This document shows, one piece after another, positions 17,101-22,437 of a DNA stretch of 22,987 nucleotides. The DNA is from Baffinella frigidus (Eukaryota > Cryptophyceae > Cryptomonadales > Baffinellaceae): contig MU646802.1 in NCBI GenBank assembly GCA_026770585.1, positions 290,082 to 313,068 of the forward strand, in the 5' to 3' direction. The translations under genes and the position numbers were made by a program. Each line of letters begins with the position of its first letter. Position 1 is the stretch's first letter. Below the pieces are notes generated by a model, which did no database searches, was not told the origin of the DNA, and saw only the letters and a list, made by a program, of their open reading frames with translations.

Positions 17101-19113
17101 GCACGGGCGAGCCAGGGTTTCTTCCCCAAAATCGATTCAGAGTAGCTGGGGACAGGCAGGCAGGATGTCCCATGAGTACACCGGCGCGCCAACGTTCATC
17201 GGCGCGATGCACACGCTCAACAAGGAGGCGACACGCGCCGGCCAGAAGCTTTCTTCCGATGACACCTTCCGTGGTTGCATTCCCTGCAAGCAGCAGGAGC
17301 AACACGCTTGGCCAGATCGGGTCCACAAGACAGAACCCGTTCAACACGAGCCGCGGATTTCATGATTCGAATTGCATAATTCGACCCACCACAGTGGTGC
17401 GCTGCCGCGAACCAATTACTTTCGTCTCATACAATTATAACCCAACTTCATCTCCATCGTCTCCTAGGAAGCGTGTAAGGTGTCATGGGACTACTCTTTG
17501 GAGCTAAATTACTCCGCCAAACTTTTCTGGTTGAATCCCTGACACCGTTTTGAAGAGCGTGGTCCCAGCTTTTCTAGGTCATTTTCACAAGCGAGCTTAA
17601 CAATTTTGGTTTGGGAAATAGCCGACCTCAAATATTGCGTTTTTCGCTGATGTTAAATAAATCGGGACACATTTACTACACGACATCCTTGGTACAAATC
17701 TTCGACTTGACGACAGAGAGTTGCTCGAATCATTGCATACTGAGATAATTTTAGGCAACTGCTTCGAACATAGAACGTGATGGGAGCATCGGTTTTCAAA
17801 CGCTGACATAGCCTTTTTTATGTCATGGTAGGTGCATAGCATGATATAAAATCGTGCAGTAAATGTGTCCCGAATGATTGAGCAGTCCTGAATGGAGCGA
17901 TTCCGGGAAATGTTGGCCACTTTTCGGGTTGCTGGTTCGACGGTTTGCTCCTTTCATTTGTTCCAGAATTCTCGAAACGGTGCGTTTTGAAACGGCGTAA
18001 AACCTTTTTTATTATTCAAATGAAGTCAGCAAACCGTCACACCAGCAACCGAAAAGCGGCCATCATTTCCCAGAATCGCTCTTATCTCACATGCTTCCTA
18101 GCATCAAAATCTTAGAGAGGAAATCATTAGACCCACCACAGCCGCGAAGGCTGCCCCCCCCGGGCGGGAAGTCTAGCTCTGCCTCACTCGGGCTGACTGC
18201 CTATTCTCAAGTTGACACGCTGGGTGTGCGGTACAAATCAGCTCAACTTGAGCGCGAAAAAAAATCACGGGCTCGCCAAATTGGCGACATCAAATCAGCG
18301 TGAGACAGAGCTGGGAAGTGCGGCGGCGCTTCGCACCAGCAATGGCGGCGGTGAGCGCCTTGAGGAACTCGTTCTTCCCCCCCTTTGGAAACCCGATGGT
18401 CACGTACGAGCGCTGGTCCCCCGCCAGCTCCAGCCGCAGCTTCGGCGTCTTCATGAACCCCGACTTGTCCGTCACCTGCTCAGGACGCGCGCGGGGATCA
18501 GGCGCCGTCCCCTGCTGCACCAAGAGGCTCCCTGGACAGGCGCGCGGCGGGACTGCGAGTTGCCTTCCCCGGGGCGACGGTTGGCTGGCGCGTCAGGAGC
18601 ATCGCGTGCAGGAGAGGTTGGGGTTGAGAGAGACCGCGCTGACAAGCTCGAGCGACGCCGCGAGGCGGATGTTGTTGTTCTCAGCCGCCCACAGCACCCG
18701 GTGCGTCGTCAAGGTCGCCACGCACGGGTCATACACCTGCGGATCGTGGAGATCGGCGCTTCATCAGTGGCCTCGGTGTACGCCCTGTCTCGTTATTTGG
18801 CGGAAGGGGGGTTTGCAACCAGTGTTGCGAGAGTTGCGTCAGTCAGAGCTGACCCGAGTGGTTACCTTGTCGTCGCGGTTGTAGAAGCGCGTCGCAGGGT
18901 CCATCCGCACCTGCCGTTGGTTGAGTGCGGAGGTGAATATCACGCAGATTCCAACCGAGTCATGTGCACCGCGGGTTGGAAGGAAGGAGGGCGATGCAAG
19001 CCCCACTCTTTCACAGACTCCTGGGTCTCGGCGGGCACACACACCTCCACTTCGTTCGGATCGAGGATCGGGCGCCCGCCGCCCGAAACCTCCACCTGGC
19101 CGAGGAACTCCAT
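8185..19113 (-). CDS. VPS36: VPS36 / EAP45, ESCRT-II subunit (complete, 13 exons, 390 aa)
   Basis: VPS36 is the ESCRT-II subunit that binds phosphoinositide and ubiquitin through its GLUE domain on endosomes and links to ESCRT-I/III. Minus-strand exons: 19113-19045, 18910-18866, 18736-18635, 18475-18337, 16813-16743, 15885-15813, 15067-14985, 13271-13177, 11823-11737, 10290-10218, 9615-9532, 9021-8914, 8328-8185. Phases 0,0,0,1,0,1,0,2,2,0,0,0 give 1,173 nt ending TAA; human VPS36 is 386 aa. GLUE is about 1-125: FYNRDDKVYD, LTTHRVLW (47-54), TIGFPKGGKNEFLKAL, KAWERK (120-125). A helical linker follows (AREMVDIAERM), then the EAP30/winged-helix region: SPVSKEV, MMTLTDIYCLYNRARG (261-276), SPADL...PLRLKAFASG, VLVVQ, CRDDSIEGLRFFPN (366-379). 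No NZF zinc finger is present, unlike yeast. The start gives FLGQVEV as the natural N-terminus. The exon 10 acceptor (ACAAG) is weak but demanded by phase. Introns hold the truncated exon copies and mobile elements listed separately. Confidence 0.94.
8366..8452. repeat. GA/GGGA microsatellite
   Basis: VPS36 intron 12, about 40 nt upstream of exon 13 in the gene sense. Read on the minus strand it is a long CT tract, i.e. pyrimidine-rich ahead of the acceptor. Confidence 0.9.
8529..8896 (-). pseudogene. Tandem truncated copies of VPS36 exon 12 3' end
   Basis: Three copies of the end of exon 12 (TPAGVTAAHLSQ region plus donor) lie at 8851-8896, 8754-8802 and 8608-8656 on the minus strand, downstream of the real exon. 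Two keep a GTCT donor; the one at 8851 has AT in place of GT. A shared intron block (AAGCGGTATGGCATAGTGGC type) repeats at 8529-8581 and 8696-8748. This looks like a decayed tandem array of an exon-end/intron-start unit. Confidence 0.8.
9135..9183 (-). pseudogene. Truncated copy of VPS36 exon 12 5' end
   Basis: Minus strand: acceptor GGTGGCAG, then codons for VLVVQSEKAMGDTAS, breaking off in the exon. It is 115-160 bp upstream (gene sense) of the real exon at 9021-8914. It has an acceptor but no donor. Confidence 0.85.
9185..9380. other. Part of VPS36 intron 11 with short dispersed repeats
   Basis: No gene seen. CACGATTTGTGATTCCC and ATCGTGTATCC recur several times, in both orientations. Confidence 0.5.
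9381..9519. mobile_element. MITE-like element, CCACACGGTGGACTAC family (139 bp)
   Basis: The ends CCGCACGGTGGGCTTCGAAGG and CCTTTCATGAAAAGTC-side GGTCCGTAGTCCACTGTGCGG are inverted. It lies in VPS36 intron 11, ending about 11 nt from the exon 11 donor (9531-9530). It is the same length as the copy at 9642-9780. Confidence 0.8.
9642..9780. mobile_element. MITE-like element, CCACACGGTGGACTAC family (139 bp), second copy
   Basis: The left end CCACTCGGTGGACTACGAGA pairs with the right end TTCGTGGTCCACCGTGTGG. It lies in VPS36 intron 10, about 26 bp from exon 11. The two copies therefore flank exon 11 on both sides in the same orientation. Confidence 0.82.
9808..9851 (-). pseudogene. Truncated copy of VPS36 exon 11 5' end
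   Basis: Minus strand: acceptor TTCGCAG, then VPPADLRKACELFR, then breaks off into unrelated sequence with a stop. The real exon (9615-9532) reads VSPADLHKACELFQ. It has an acceptor but no donor. Confidence 0.85.
9997..10036 (-). pseudogene. Truncated copy of VPS36 exon 10
   Basis: Minus strand: MMTLTDIYCLCNRA, then TTATACTCC in place of RGIDM and the donor. It is separated from the real exon by an inverted-repeat element (10041-10190). It retains neither splice site, so it is a relic. Confidence 0.8.
10041..10190. mobile_element. MITE-like element between exon 10 and its truncated copy
   Basis: The left arm GAGGTACCACTCAGCAGCCACCG pairs with CGGTGCCTGCTAAGTGGTACCAG. The duplicated exon segments on both sides share about 40 bp. 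Confidence 0.7.
10336..10372 (+). repeat. Telomere-like tract, TTTAGGG sense
   Basis: Four to five TTTAGGG/TTCAGGG units, 40 nt upstream of VPS36 exon 10 in the gene sense (CCCTAAA on the coding strand). Minor tracts of the same kind are at 9885-9902 and 10869-10903. Confidence 0.85.
10465..10718. repeat. Near-perfect 254-bp palindrome
   Basis: Arms of about 121 nt (10465-10585 and 10598-10718) with only a handful of mismatches around a 12-nt spacer. Each arm has an inner palindrome CAGACACCCCAGATCTGGGG. The arm junction at the centre carries the CCACCAACCCTCACGG end seen at 2499-2635, so this may be two family members joined end to end. It lies in VPS36 intron 9. A further end fragment is at 10405-10430. 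Confidence 0.88.
11055..11100. repeat. GAAGGA microsatellite
   Basis: AGAAGGAGA units in VPS36 intron 9. Pyrimidine-rich on the gene's strand. Confidence 0.85.
11116..11297. mobile_element. MITE-like element, TTATCTCA family (second copy)
   Basis: 182 bp. The left arm TTATCTCACAGAATGTATT... includes GGTTTTAGAAAGTCAGCTC and CACAAAATCGTTAACTT; the right arm is its inverse, ending TTGTGTGAGATAA. An internal duplicated TTATTGTTTACTG sits at the centre. Confidence 0.8.
11900..12076 (-). pseudogene. Two truncated copies of VPS36 exon 9 5' end
   Basis: At about 11903-11940 and 12041-12076 the minus strand repeats the acceptor (GCGGCAG or GCGGAAG) and the first codons, PVSKEVVGSDL and a diverged version, then breaks off. 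Both include the CTGACTCTGGGT intron block that precedes the real exon 9 (11823-11737). Confidence 0.8.
12433..12538. mobile_element. Inverted-repeat element related to the CTATCCCTCAAGTGGC family
   Basis: TATTCCTTAAGTGGCG at one end, CGCCACGTACGGGATA at the other. The core is rich in GCGATTAATCGCC and CCTAGGGCCCTA, shared with 7203-7320. It lies in VPS36 intron 8. Confidence 0.65.
12911..12956 (-). pseudogene. Truncated copy of VPS36 exon 8 3' end
   Basis: The minus strand resembles the end of exon 8 (codons for GEYAQLLLNTGIV plus AG|GT), diverged to GSKRSFCATLASS in its own frame. The donor is GTCTCG. It is separated from the real exon by the CT-rich microsatellite. Confidence 0.8.
12958..13172. 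repeat. 215-bp CT-rich microsatellite next to the VPS36 exon 8 donor
   Basis: CTCTCTCG/CTCTCGCG units. On the gene strand this is a GA-rich tract starting about 4 nt after the exon 8 donor. It lies exactly between exon 8 and its truncated copy. Leu/Ser-rich open frames here are artefacts. Confidence 0.92.
13274..13402. repeat. Direct repeat of the VPS36 exon 8 acceptor region
   Basis: The CTGCGCCCAAAATTAACACC block adjoining exon 8 (from 13272) recurs at about 13352. The second copy holds the acceptor CAG but only a stub of exon. GGTGTTAAT at 13394 is inverted to it, giving a short hairpin at 13361-13402. Confidence 0.6.
13451..13592. mobile_element. MITE-like element, CTAGCTCTG family (copy 5)
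   Basis: 142 bp, VPS36 intron 7. It starts CTAGCGCGGTCTC and ends GAGTGAGGCAGCGCTAG. The interior has GGGCTCCACCAATTTGGTGAG and CAGCATGTCAACTTGAG. Same subfamily as 3215-3348 and 18173-18312. Confidence 0.75.
13856..14105 (+). repeat. Telomere-like tracts, CCCTAAA sense
   Basis: Degenerate units at 13856-14013 and 14077-14105. The 13950-14010 part repeats ACAATCACACAAATCCTAAG in tandem. They lie between exon 7 copies. Confidence 0.85.
14122..14358. mobile_element. Inverted-repeat element followed by a perfect hairpin
   Basis: TTCTTCCCCGATTGACTTGACAAGTG (from 14122) is inverted at CACTTGTAAAGTCAATCGGGAAGAA (to about 14304). Adjoining it, 14306-14358 is a hairpin of CCCGAGTTGGGAGC with its exact inverse around a short loop. 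Both are in VPS36 intron 7. Confidence 0.75.
14683..14815 (+). repeat. Best telomere-like array, about 11 perfect CCCTAAA units
   Basis: 14685-14764 is an uninterrupted CCCTAAA array, then degenerate units to 14815. It directly joins a truncated VPS36 exon 7 copy at 14677. A small tract at 14877-14902 joins the next copy in the same way. Confidence 0.95.
15126..15470 (-). pseudogene. Two truncated copies of VPS36 exon 7 5' end
   Basis: At about 15126-15160 the minus strand has GGCAG|GGACGGCGCTGG giving TALGDLDGLILTHGG. At about 15446-15466 it has TCACAG|GGACCGCGCTGG giving TALADLYC. Both keep the acceptor and break inside the exon. They are upstream of the real exon in the gene sense. Confidence 0.85.
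15266..15440. mobile_element. Inverted-repeat element with an internal perfect hairpin
   Basis: ACTGGAAAGCCCGAGGGGAAG pairs with CTTCCCCTGTGGCTTTGCAGT. Inside, AAAGTAGCGGACAC (15293-15306) pairs exactly with GTGTCCGCTACTTT (15311-15324). VPS36 intron 6, abutting a truncated exon 7 copy. Confidence 0.75.
15627..15802 (+). repeat. Telomere-like tract, TTTAGGG sense
   Basis: Starts about 11 nt from the VPS36 exon 6 donor and fills much of intron 6 (CCCTAAA on the coding strand). Mostly TTTAGGG with GTGTAGGG and TTCAGGG variants. Confidence 0.9.
15905..16480 (-). pseudogene. Five truncated copies of VPS36 exon 6 5' end among TTTAGGG repeats
   Basis: Minus strand, VPS36 intron 5. Copies at about 15962-15995, 16030-16062, 16183-16210, 16366-16397 and 16448-16480 repeat the exon 6 acceptor and start (SGRSGMAA, then V/I instead of LMDM). 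Four of the five keep a recognisable CAG; the one at 16366 reads ATTCGGGGC. All then break into CCCTAAA-type sequence. TTTAGGG tracts separate them (15905-15960, 16000-16030, 16065-16172, 16317-16360, 16399-16445). Confidence 0.88.
16807..17415. repeat. Direct repeats bracketing the inserted promoter-exon copy
   Basis: 16807-16924 (start of VPS36 exon 5, its acceptor and adjoining intron) recurs, diverged, at 17277-17415. Shared blocks include TTCCCTGCAA, GCAGGAGCA and ACCACAGTGGTGCGCTGCCG. The duplicated VPS36 boundary lies on both sides of the ANTH promoter/exon 1 copy at 16929-17276, as expected if the insertion was made with a duplication. Confidence 0.8.
16929..17276 (+). pseudogene. Truncated copy of the divergent promoter and ANTH exon 1 start, inside VPS36 intron 4
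   Basis: 16929-17164 matches 19169-19398 (promoter, 5' UTR) and 17165-17276 matches the first 112 nt of ANTH exon 1 with three substitutions, all changing the residue (S12I, K17T, V22A). After the codons for DDTFRG the frame enters the copied VPS36 exon 5 border and stops 29 codons later (at 17365). A 5'-truncated ANTH gene relic on the strand opposite to VPS36; a transcript would be antisense to VPS36 intron 4. Confidence 0.85.
17661..18071. mobile_element. Two adjacent inverted-repeat elements in VPS36 intron 4
   Basis: 17661-17875: the arm CGGGACACATTTACTACACGA pairs with TCGTGCAGTAAATGTGTCCCG. 17895-18071: GAGCGATTCCGGGAAATG...GCTGGTTCGACGGTTTGCT pairs with AGCAAACCGTCACACCAGC...CATTTCCCAGAATCGCTC (about 54-nt arms). 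The region is AT-rich relative to the exons; no coding potential is evident. 17416-17660 shows nothing else recognisable. Confidence 0.75.
18173..18312. mobile_element. MITE-like element, CTAGCTCTG family, with 7-bp flanking repeat
   Basis: Starts CTAGCTCTGCCTCACTCGGG, ends TGAGACAGAGCT. GGGAAGT lies immediately outside both ends (18166-18172 and 18313-18319), a candidate target-site duplication. It lies about 23 bp from the VPS36 exon 4 donor. Confidence 0.82.
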
Positions 19114-19398
19114 GGCTCGATGCCCAACGTCTGGCTGCGAGGAAGGCAGGAAGGCTACCAAAGAGATTGAAGATCCTTGCGAACTTTTAAAATCTCTACG
19201 ACGGAGATTTTAATCTTAAAACGACTCATTTTGTACGTGTATAATACTTGTTAAACGCATTCTGGTACCATCTTGCTATAAAACACATTTAGAGAAGAAA
19301 CCCGGTACCAAATTACAAGTAGGATGTAAAAAGGGGTCCGGGCGAGCCGGGGTTCTTTCCCCAAAATCGACTGACTTAGCAGGGGACAGGTGGGCAGG
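19114..19398. promoter_or_regulatory. Divergent promoter between VPS36 and the ANTH gene
   Basis: 285 bp separate the two start codons. AAAATCTC and GAGATTTT form an inverted repeat with a 7-nt spacer at about 19188-19210; a TATAA occurs near 19238. Much of it (from 19169) is duplicated at 16929-17164, where the inverted repeat is partly broken. Confidence 0.55.
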
Positions 19399-22300
19399 AT
19401 GTCCCATGAGTACACCGGCGCGCCAACGTTCAGCGGCGCGATGCACAAGCTCAACAAGGAGGTGACACGCGCCGGCCAGAAGCTTTCTTCCGATGACACC
19501 TTCCGTGGTTTCATGGATAAGGCTCAAGGCGCGATGGCTTTCGAGCCTCTGAAGAAGGCTGTGGTCAAGGCGACGTCGCTCGAGCACGGGCCGCCAAAGG
19601 AGAAGCACGTGCAGTTCCTGATGCACGAGATGCGCGACGCCAACATCCGGGACATCTTCGAGGAGGTCTTTCTGCGCCTCCACAACAAGGACGCTACAAT
19701 CGTCCTCAAATCGATCATGGTGTTCCATCGCCTCCTCGGCGGCGCCCCGCCATCCTACAAGCTCTTCGACCGCATCTATGCGTCCCGCGGGGAGTTTCGC
19801 CTATCGCGCTTCCTCGACGAAACCACCCACGAGAGCATGCAGGTCCTCCCACGCCCGCCGCTGCAATCTTTTCAACTCGGATTAAATTGGAGAGGTGCAG
19901 AGCCAGGGGGTAACGCGATGCACCATCTGGGCGGCATCCGAGTACCCTCCAGGGTTCAACGGCACGTGCGGCCAGCATAGACACCCCATCCCGCGCCGCG
20001 GGTCTTGCATCACCCGCTGTGCTCCTCCTTTTGCTCTTTCCTCCATTTTCGGCAGCCACTTGTGGATCCTGGCCAGACAGGGGAACCGAGGAGGTTGGGT
20101 TTGCTGGGATGAGTGCCAGTGACGCCTCTCTTGACCCGCACAATCAAGGAGGCGGCACCAACCCGGTCCCTCGCTCTCCTCTCGCCGCAGTCCTCTTCCC
20201 GACTGTTGCACGCCCCCGCGACCCATCGCCTCGACGCGACCCATGCCCTCGAATGGTGGCGCGAGCATCTCGCAGCAAGCTCACGATGCTCCCCCGGCAG
20301 GCGAGCCGGATGGTGCAGAGCTACGCGATGTTCATGGAGGAGAAGATCGAGATGCACCACGACGTGCGCTTCCCGTACGAGCGCAACACCGAGGACGCCG
20401 CCCGCCACGTCGCCGATGTCTGCCCCTCTCATCAACACACTTGCACAATCCTGGTGCAAAACACTGCCTCACACGCTTCTCGTGCATAAGGAACACTCAC
20501 GACTCCAAGAGACACGCCGCTGAGGTGCCACCAGCCCTGGGAGGTGGCTCAAATAGTGCCCTGGGACGTTTTTTCGATTTGCCTTGACAGCTTCCCGTAC
20601 GAGAGGAACACTGATGACGTCATCAGTGGCGGCCCGCAACGTCGCCGATGTCTGCCACCCTCATCCGGGAAAAGGTTTAATTTAAAATAAAATGGCCTAT
20701 CAAACCGGATTCTGGCCCTGATTAAATTTACTTAGGGCCCTAATTAACCTTCGTCTAACTCCTATGAACACATAGGGATCCATTTTATTTGAAATTAAAC
20801 CTGTCCCAAATCTGTCCCCGTGGTACAAGAGGGCCTCAGCGAAAATAAATAGATTCTTATGAAGCGCCCTCTGCGAGTGTCTGTACTACGGTATGTCCTG
20901 GAGCTGATAGGAGCGCGTCTCTTCGTAGGATCCCGCGCGGGCCTACCGTGGTCAATCCTGTATGGGTCGGGGAGAAGCTGTCGAGCTCTGAGGGGGTGGG
21001 CAGAGAGAGTCACGCCATATGTGTTATAAAGCCTCTATATATATTATGAAGAGAGATGCAGGCTGACGTCGCGTGGGGACAGAGGGGGGGGGGGCGGGGG
21101 GGCTGTGGGGGGGTGCTTTCGTCGGTCCAAAGGGTGTGGTAGGTGGAGTTAGCGCGACTAAGACGAAGAAGCTAGCTCTGTCTGAGTAAAATTAGGCTCG
21201 CCATAATTGTATTTTAGTTACGTTCTAGATTTCTTGTCTAAATGTATTTCATGGCGAGCCCAGTTTTACTCCGGCAGAGCTAGGAAGCGGCTGGTGGTGA
21301 CGCAGTGTGGGTTTGTCGGGTGGGGACGGTGCGTGGGTTCGTCGGGTACTGACGGTGTTTTCTTTCATCGGGTACTGACGGTGTTTTCTTTCTTGGATCG
21401 CAGATCAGCCCGGAGCAGCTGATGCAGGACGTGAAGAGCATCATGTCGCTCCTCGACGTCGGCTACAAGTGCTCCTTCCGCGAGGTCTGTCCATTCGCCC
21501 ATCGCCTCCTCTCACCCCCCCCCCAACACGCGCTGCCCGCGTGCGCACGCTCTTCGCGGACAGGGTGGTGTGGCGCGTGTGTGATATGTGCGATGGGTAA
21601 CCTCAGCCTCCGCTGGGGTGCCAACACGTAGCCTGGTTCAAGTGAGAGGTTCCCGTGAGCAAGCGGCAGGGGGGGGGGGGGCGTGAGCTCCCGTGCAAGG
21701 ACGCGTGCGAAGCGGGGAGCGCGACGTGGTGGGCGGAGCTGACAGGAGGCGATGGGAGGGCGAAAACATATTTAATTCCATGATTGACAAATGTTTGATT
21801 TCGGAATTGAATGATGATGCAGGTGAGCGTGAGATGGGAGGGTGGAAAATGATAATTTTAAAATTGATTGATGGTGCACGTGAGCGCTAAACCCTGAAGC
21901 CTGAACCCTTGACCCTGAAGCAGGTGAGCACGGTGCACCCCACGAGCATCGCGGCGTTCTCGCTCATCTTCAAGGACATGCGCATCCTCTACCACGCCCT
22001 CAACAAGGTCGGCCCTAAACCCTAACTCCAAAACTCTGACCACCACAACCCTAATTACTCATCTTCAAGGACATGCGCATCCTTTACCACGCCCTCAACA
22101 AGGTCAACCCTAAACCCTAACCCTGCCACTCAAACCCTAAACCCTTAACCACTAAAACCCTAACCCTGAACCAACCCCCTTAATCCTAAACCCCAACTCC
22201 TAAACCCGCAACGCTAAACCCTACACCCTAAACCCTCAACCCCAAACCCCAAACCCCGAACCCCAAACCCCAAACCCCCAAACCCCAAACCCCAAGCCCC

Positions 22301-22437
22301 AAACCCCAAACCCCAACCCCCAAACCCGATACGCGCAGGGGGTGCTGCGGCTGCTGGAGAACTACTTCGAGATGCCGAAGATGGTGGCCTCGAAGATCCT
22401 CGCGCTTTACAAAAACTTCCTCGACCACGCCAAGAAG
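19399..22437 (+). CDS. ANTH-domain clathrin adaptor (AP180/CALM-like), 5' part, 5 exons, runs off the window
   Basis: Adaptors of this family bind PtdIns(4,5)P2 and clathrin/SNAREs at the plasma membrane and promote coated-vesicle formation. Exons: 19399-19842, 20301-20417, 21404-21484, 21924-22007, 22339-22437; all introns phase 0; 275 codons so far. The lipid-binding motif K-x9-K-x-K-H is intact: KATSLEHGPPKEKH, residues 57-70. Later ANTH helices are recognisable: FLMHEMRDANIRDIFEEV, VLKSIMVFHRLL, SYAMFMEEKIE (exon 2), LMQDVKSIMSLLD (exon 3), AFSLIFKDMRILYHALN (exon 4), VLRLLENYFEMPKMVASKIL (exon 5). The ATG is set by the conserved start; an in-frame GTG three codons upstream is not needed. 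The exon 4 acceptor is a tandem AAGCAG. The C-terminal clathrin-binding tail must lie beyond the window; no further exon is seen in 22438-22987. Confidence 0.93.
20591..20649 (+). pseudogene. Frameshifted copy of ANTH exon 2 3' end with both splice signals
   Basis: FPYERNTDD is followed by about 8 extra nt (around TGACGTCATCA), then the ARNVAD equivalent and the donor GTCTGCC, identical in its first seven bases to the true exon 2 donor. A pyrimidine-rich stretch ending TTGACAG directly precedes it. The insertion breaks the frame. Confidence 0.8.
20667..20806. mobile_element. MITE-like inverted-repeat element, AT-rich
   Basis: ANTH intron 2, 18 bp after the exon 2 relic. GGGAAAAGGTTTAATTTAAA pairs with TTTGAAATTAAACCTGTCCC; AAAATGG/CCATTTT continues the arm. 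Confidence 0.8.
21172..21283. mobile_element. MITE-like element, CTAGCTCTG family, long arms
   Basis: 112 bp in ANTH intron 2. CTAGCTCTGTCTGAGTAAAA and GGCTCGCCAT pair with ATGGCGAGCC and TTTTACTCCGGCAGAGCTAG. The neighbouring 21084-21117 is a G-rich run. 20830-21080 shows nothing recognisable. Confidence 0.82.
21886..22325 (+). repeat. Telomere-like tracts around ANTH exon 4 and up to exon 5
   Basis: CCCTAAA/CCCTGAA units fill 21886-21920 (up to the exon 4 acceptor), 22010-22056 (from 3 nt past the exon 4 donor) and 22106-22325 (drifting to CCCCAAA, up to the exon 5 acceptor). Both splice sites of exon 4 and the acceptor of exon 5 are embedded in such sequence. Confidence 0.9.
22058..22102 (+). 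pseudogene. Copy of the last 45 nt of ANTH exon 4 with donor
   Basis: 15 codons (LIFKDMRILYHALNK) repeat 21963-22007 exactly except for one silent C-to-T change, followed by GTCAACCCTAAACC versus GTCGGCCCTAAACC. The period is 95 bp. No AG lies just upstream, so it has a donor only. Confidence 0.92.

Noticed and set aside
17277-17507. Open frames continuing from the ANTH exon 1 copy
   Set aside because: They run through a copied VPS36 exon 5/intron 4 border on the opposite strand and show no ANTH similarity beyond DDTFRG.
18212-19213. Long plus-strand open frame of 333 codons
   Set aside because: It is antisense to VPS36 exons 1-4, whose minus-strand translation matches the GLUE domain closely. 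The plus-strand frame has no recognisable domain.
19390-19398. Upstream GTG as the ANTH start
   Set aside because: The ATG at 19399 follows three codons later and the copy at 17165 preserves the same ATG. A GTG start is not needed in a eukaryotic gene.
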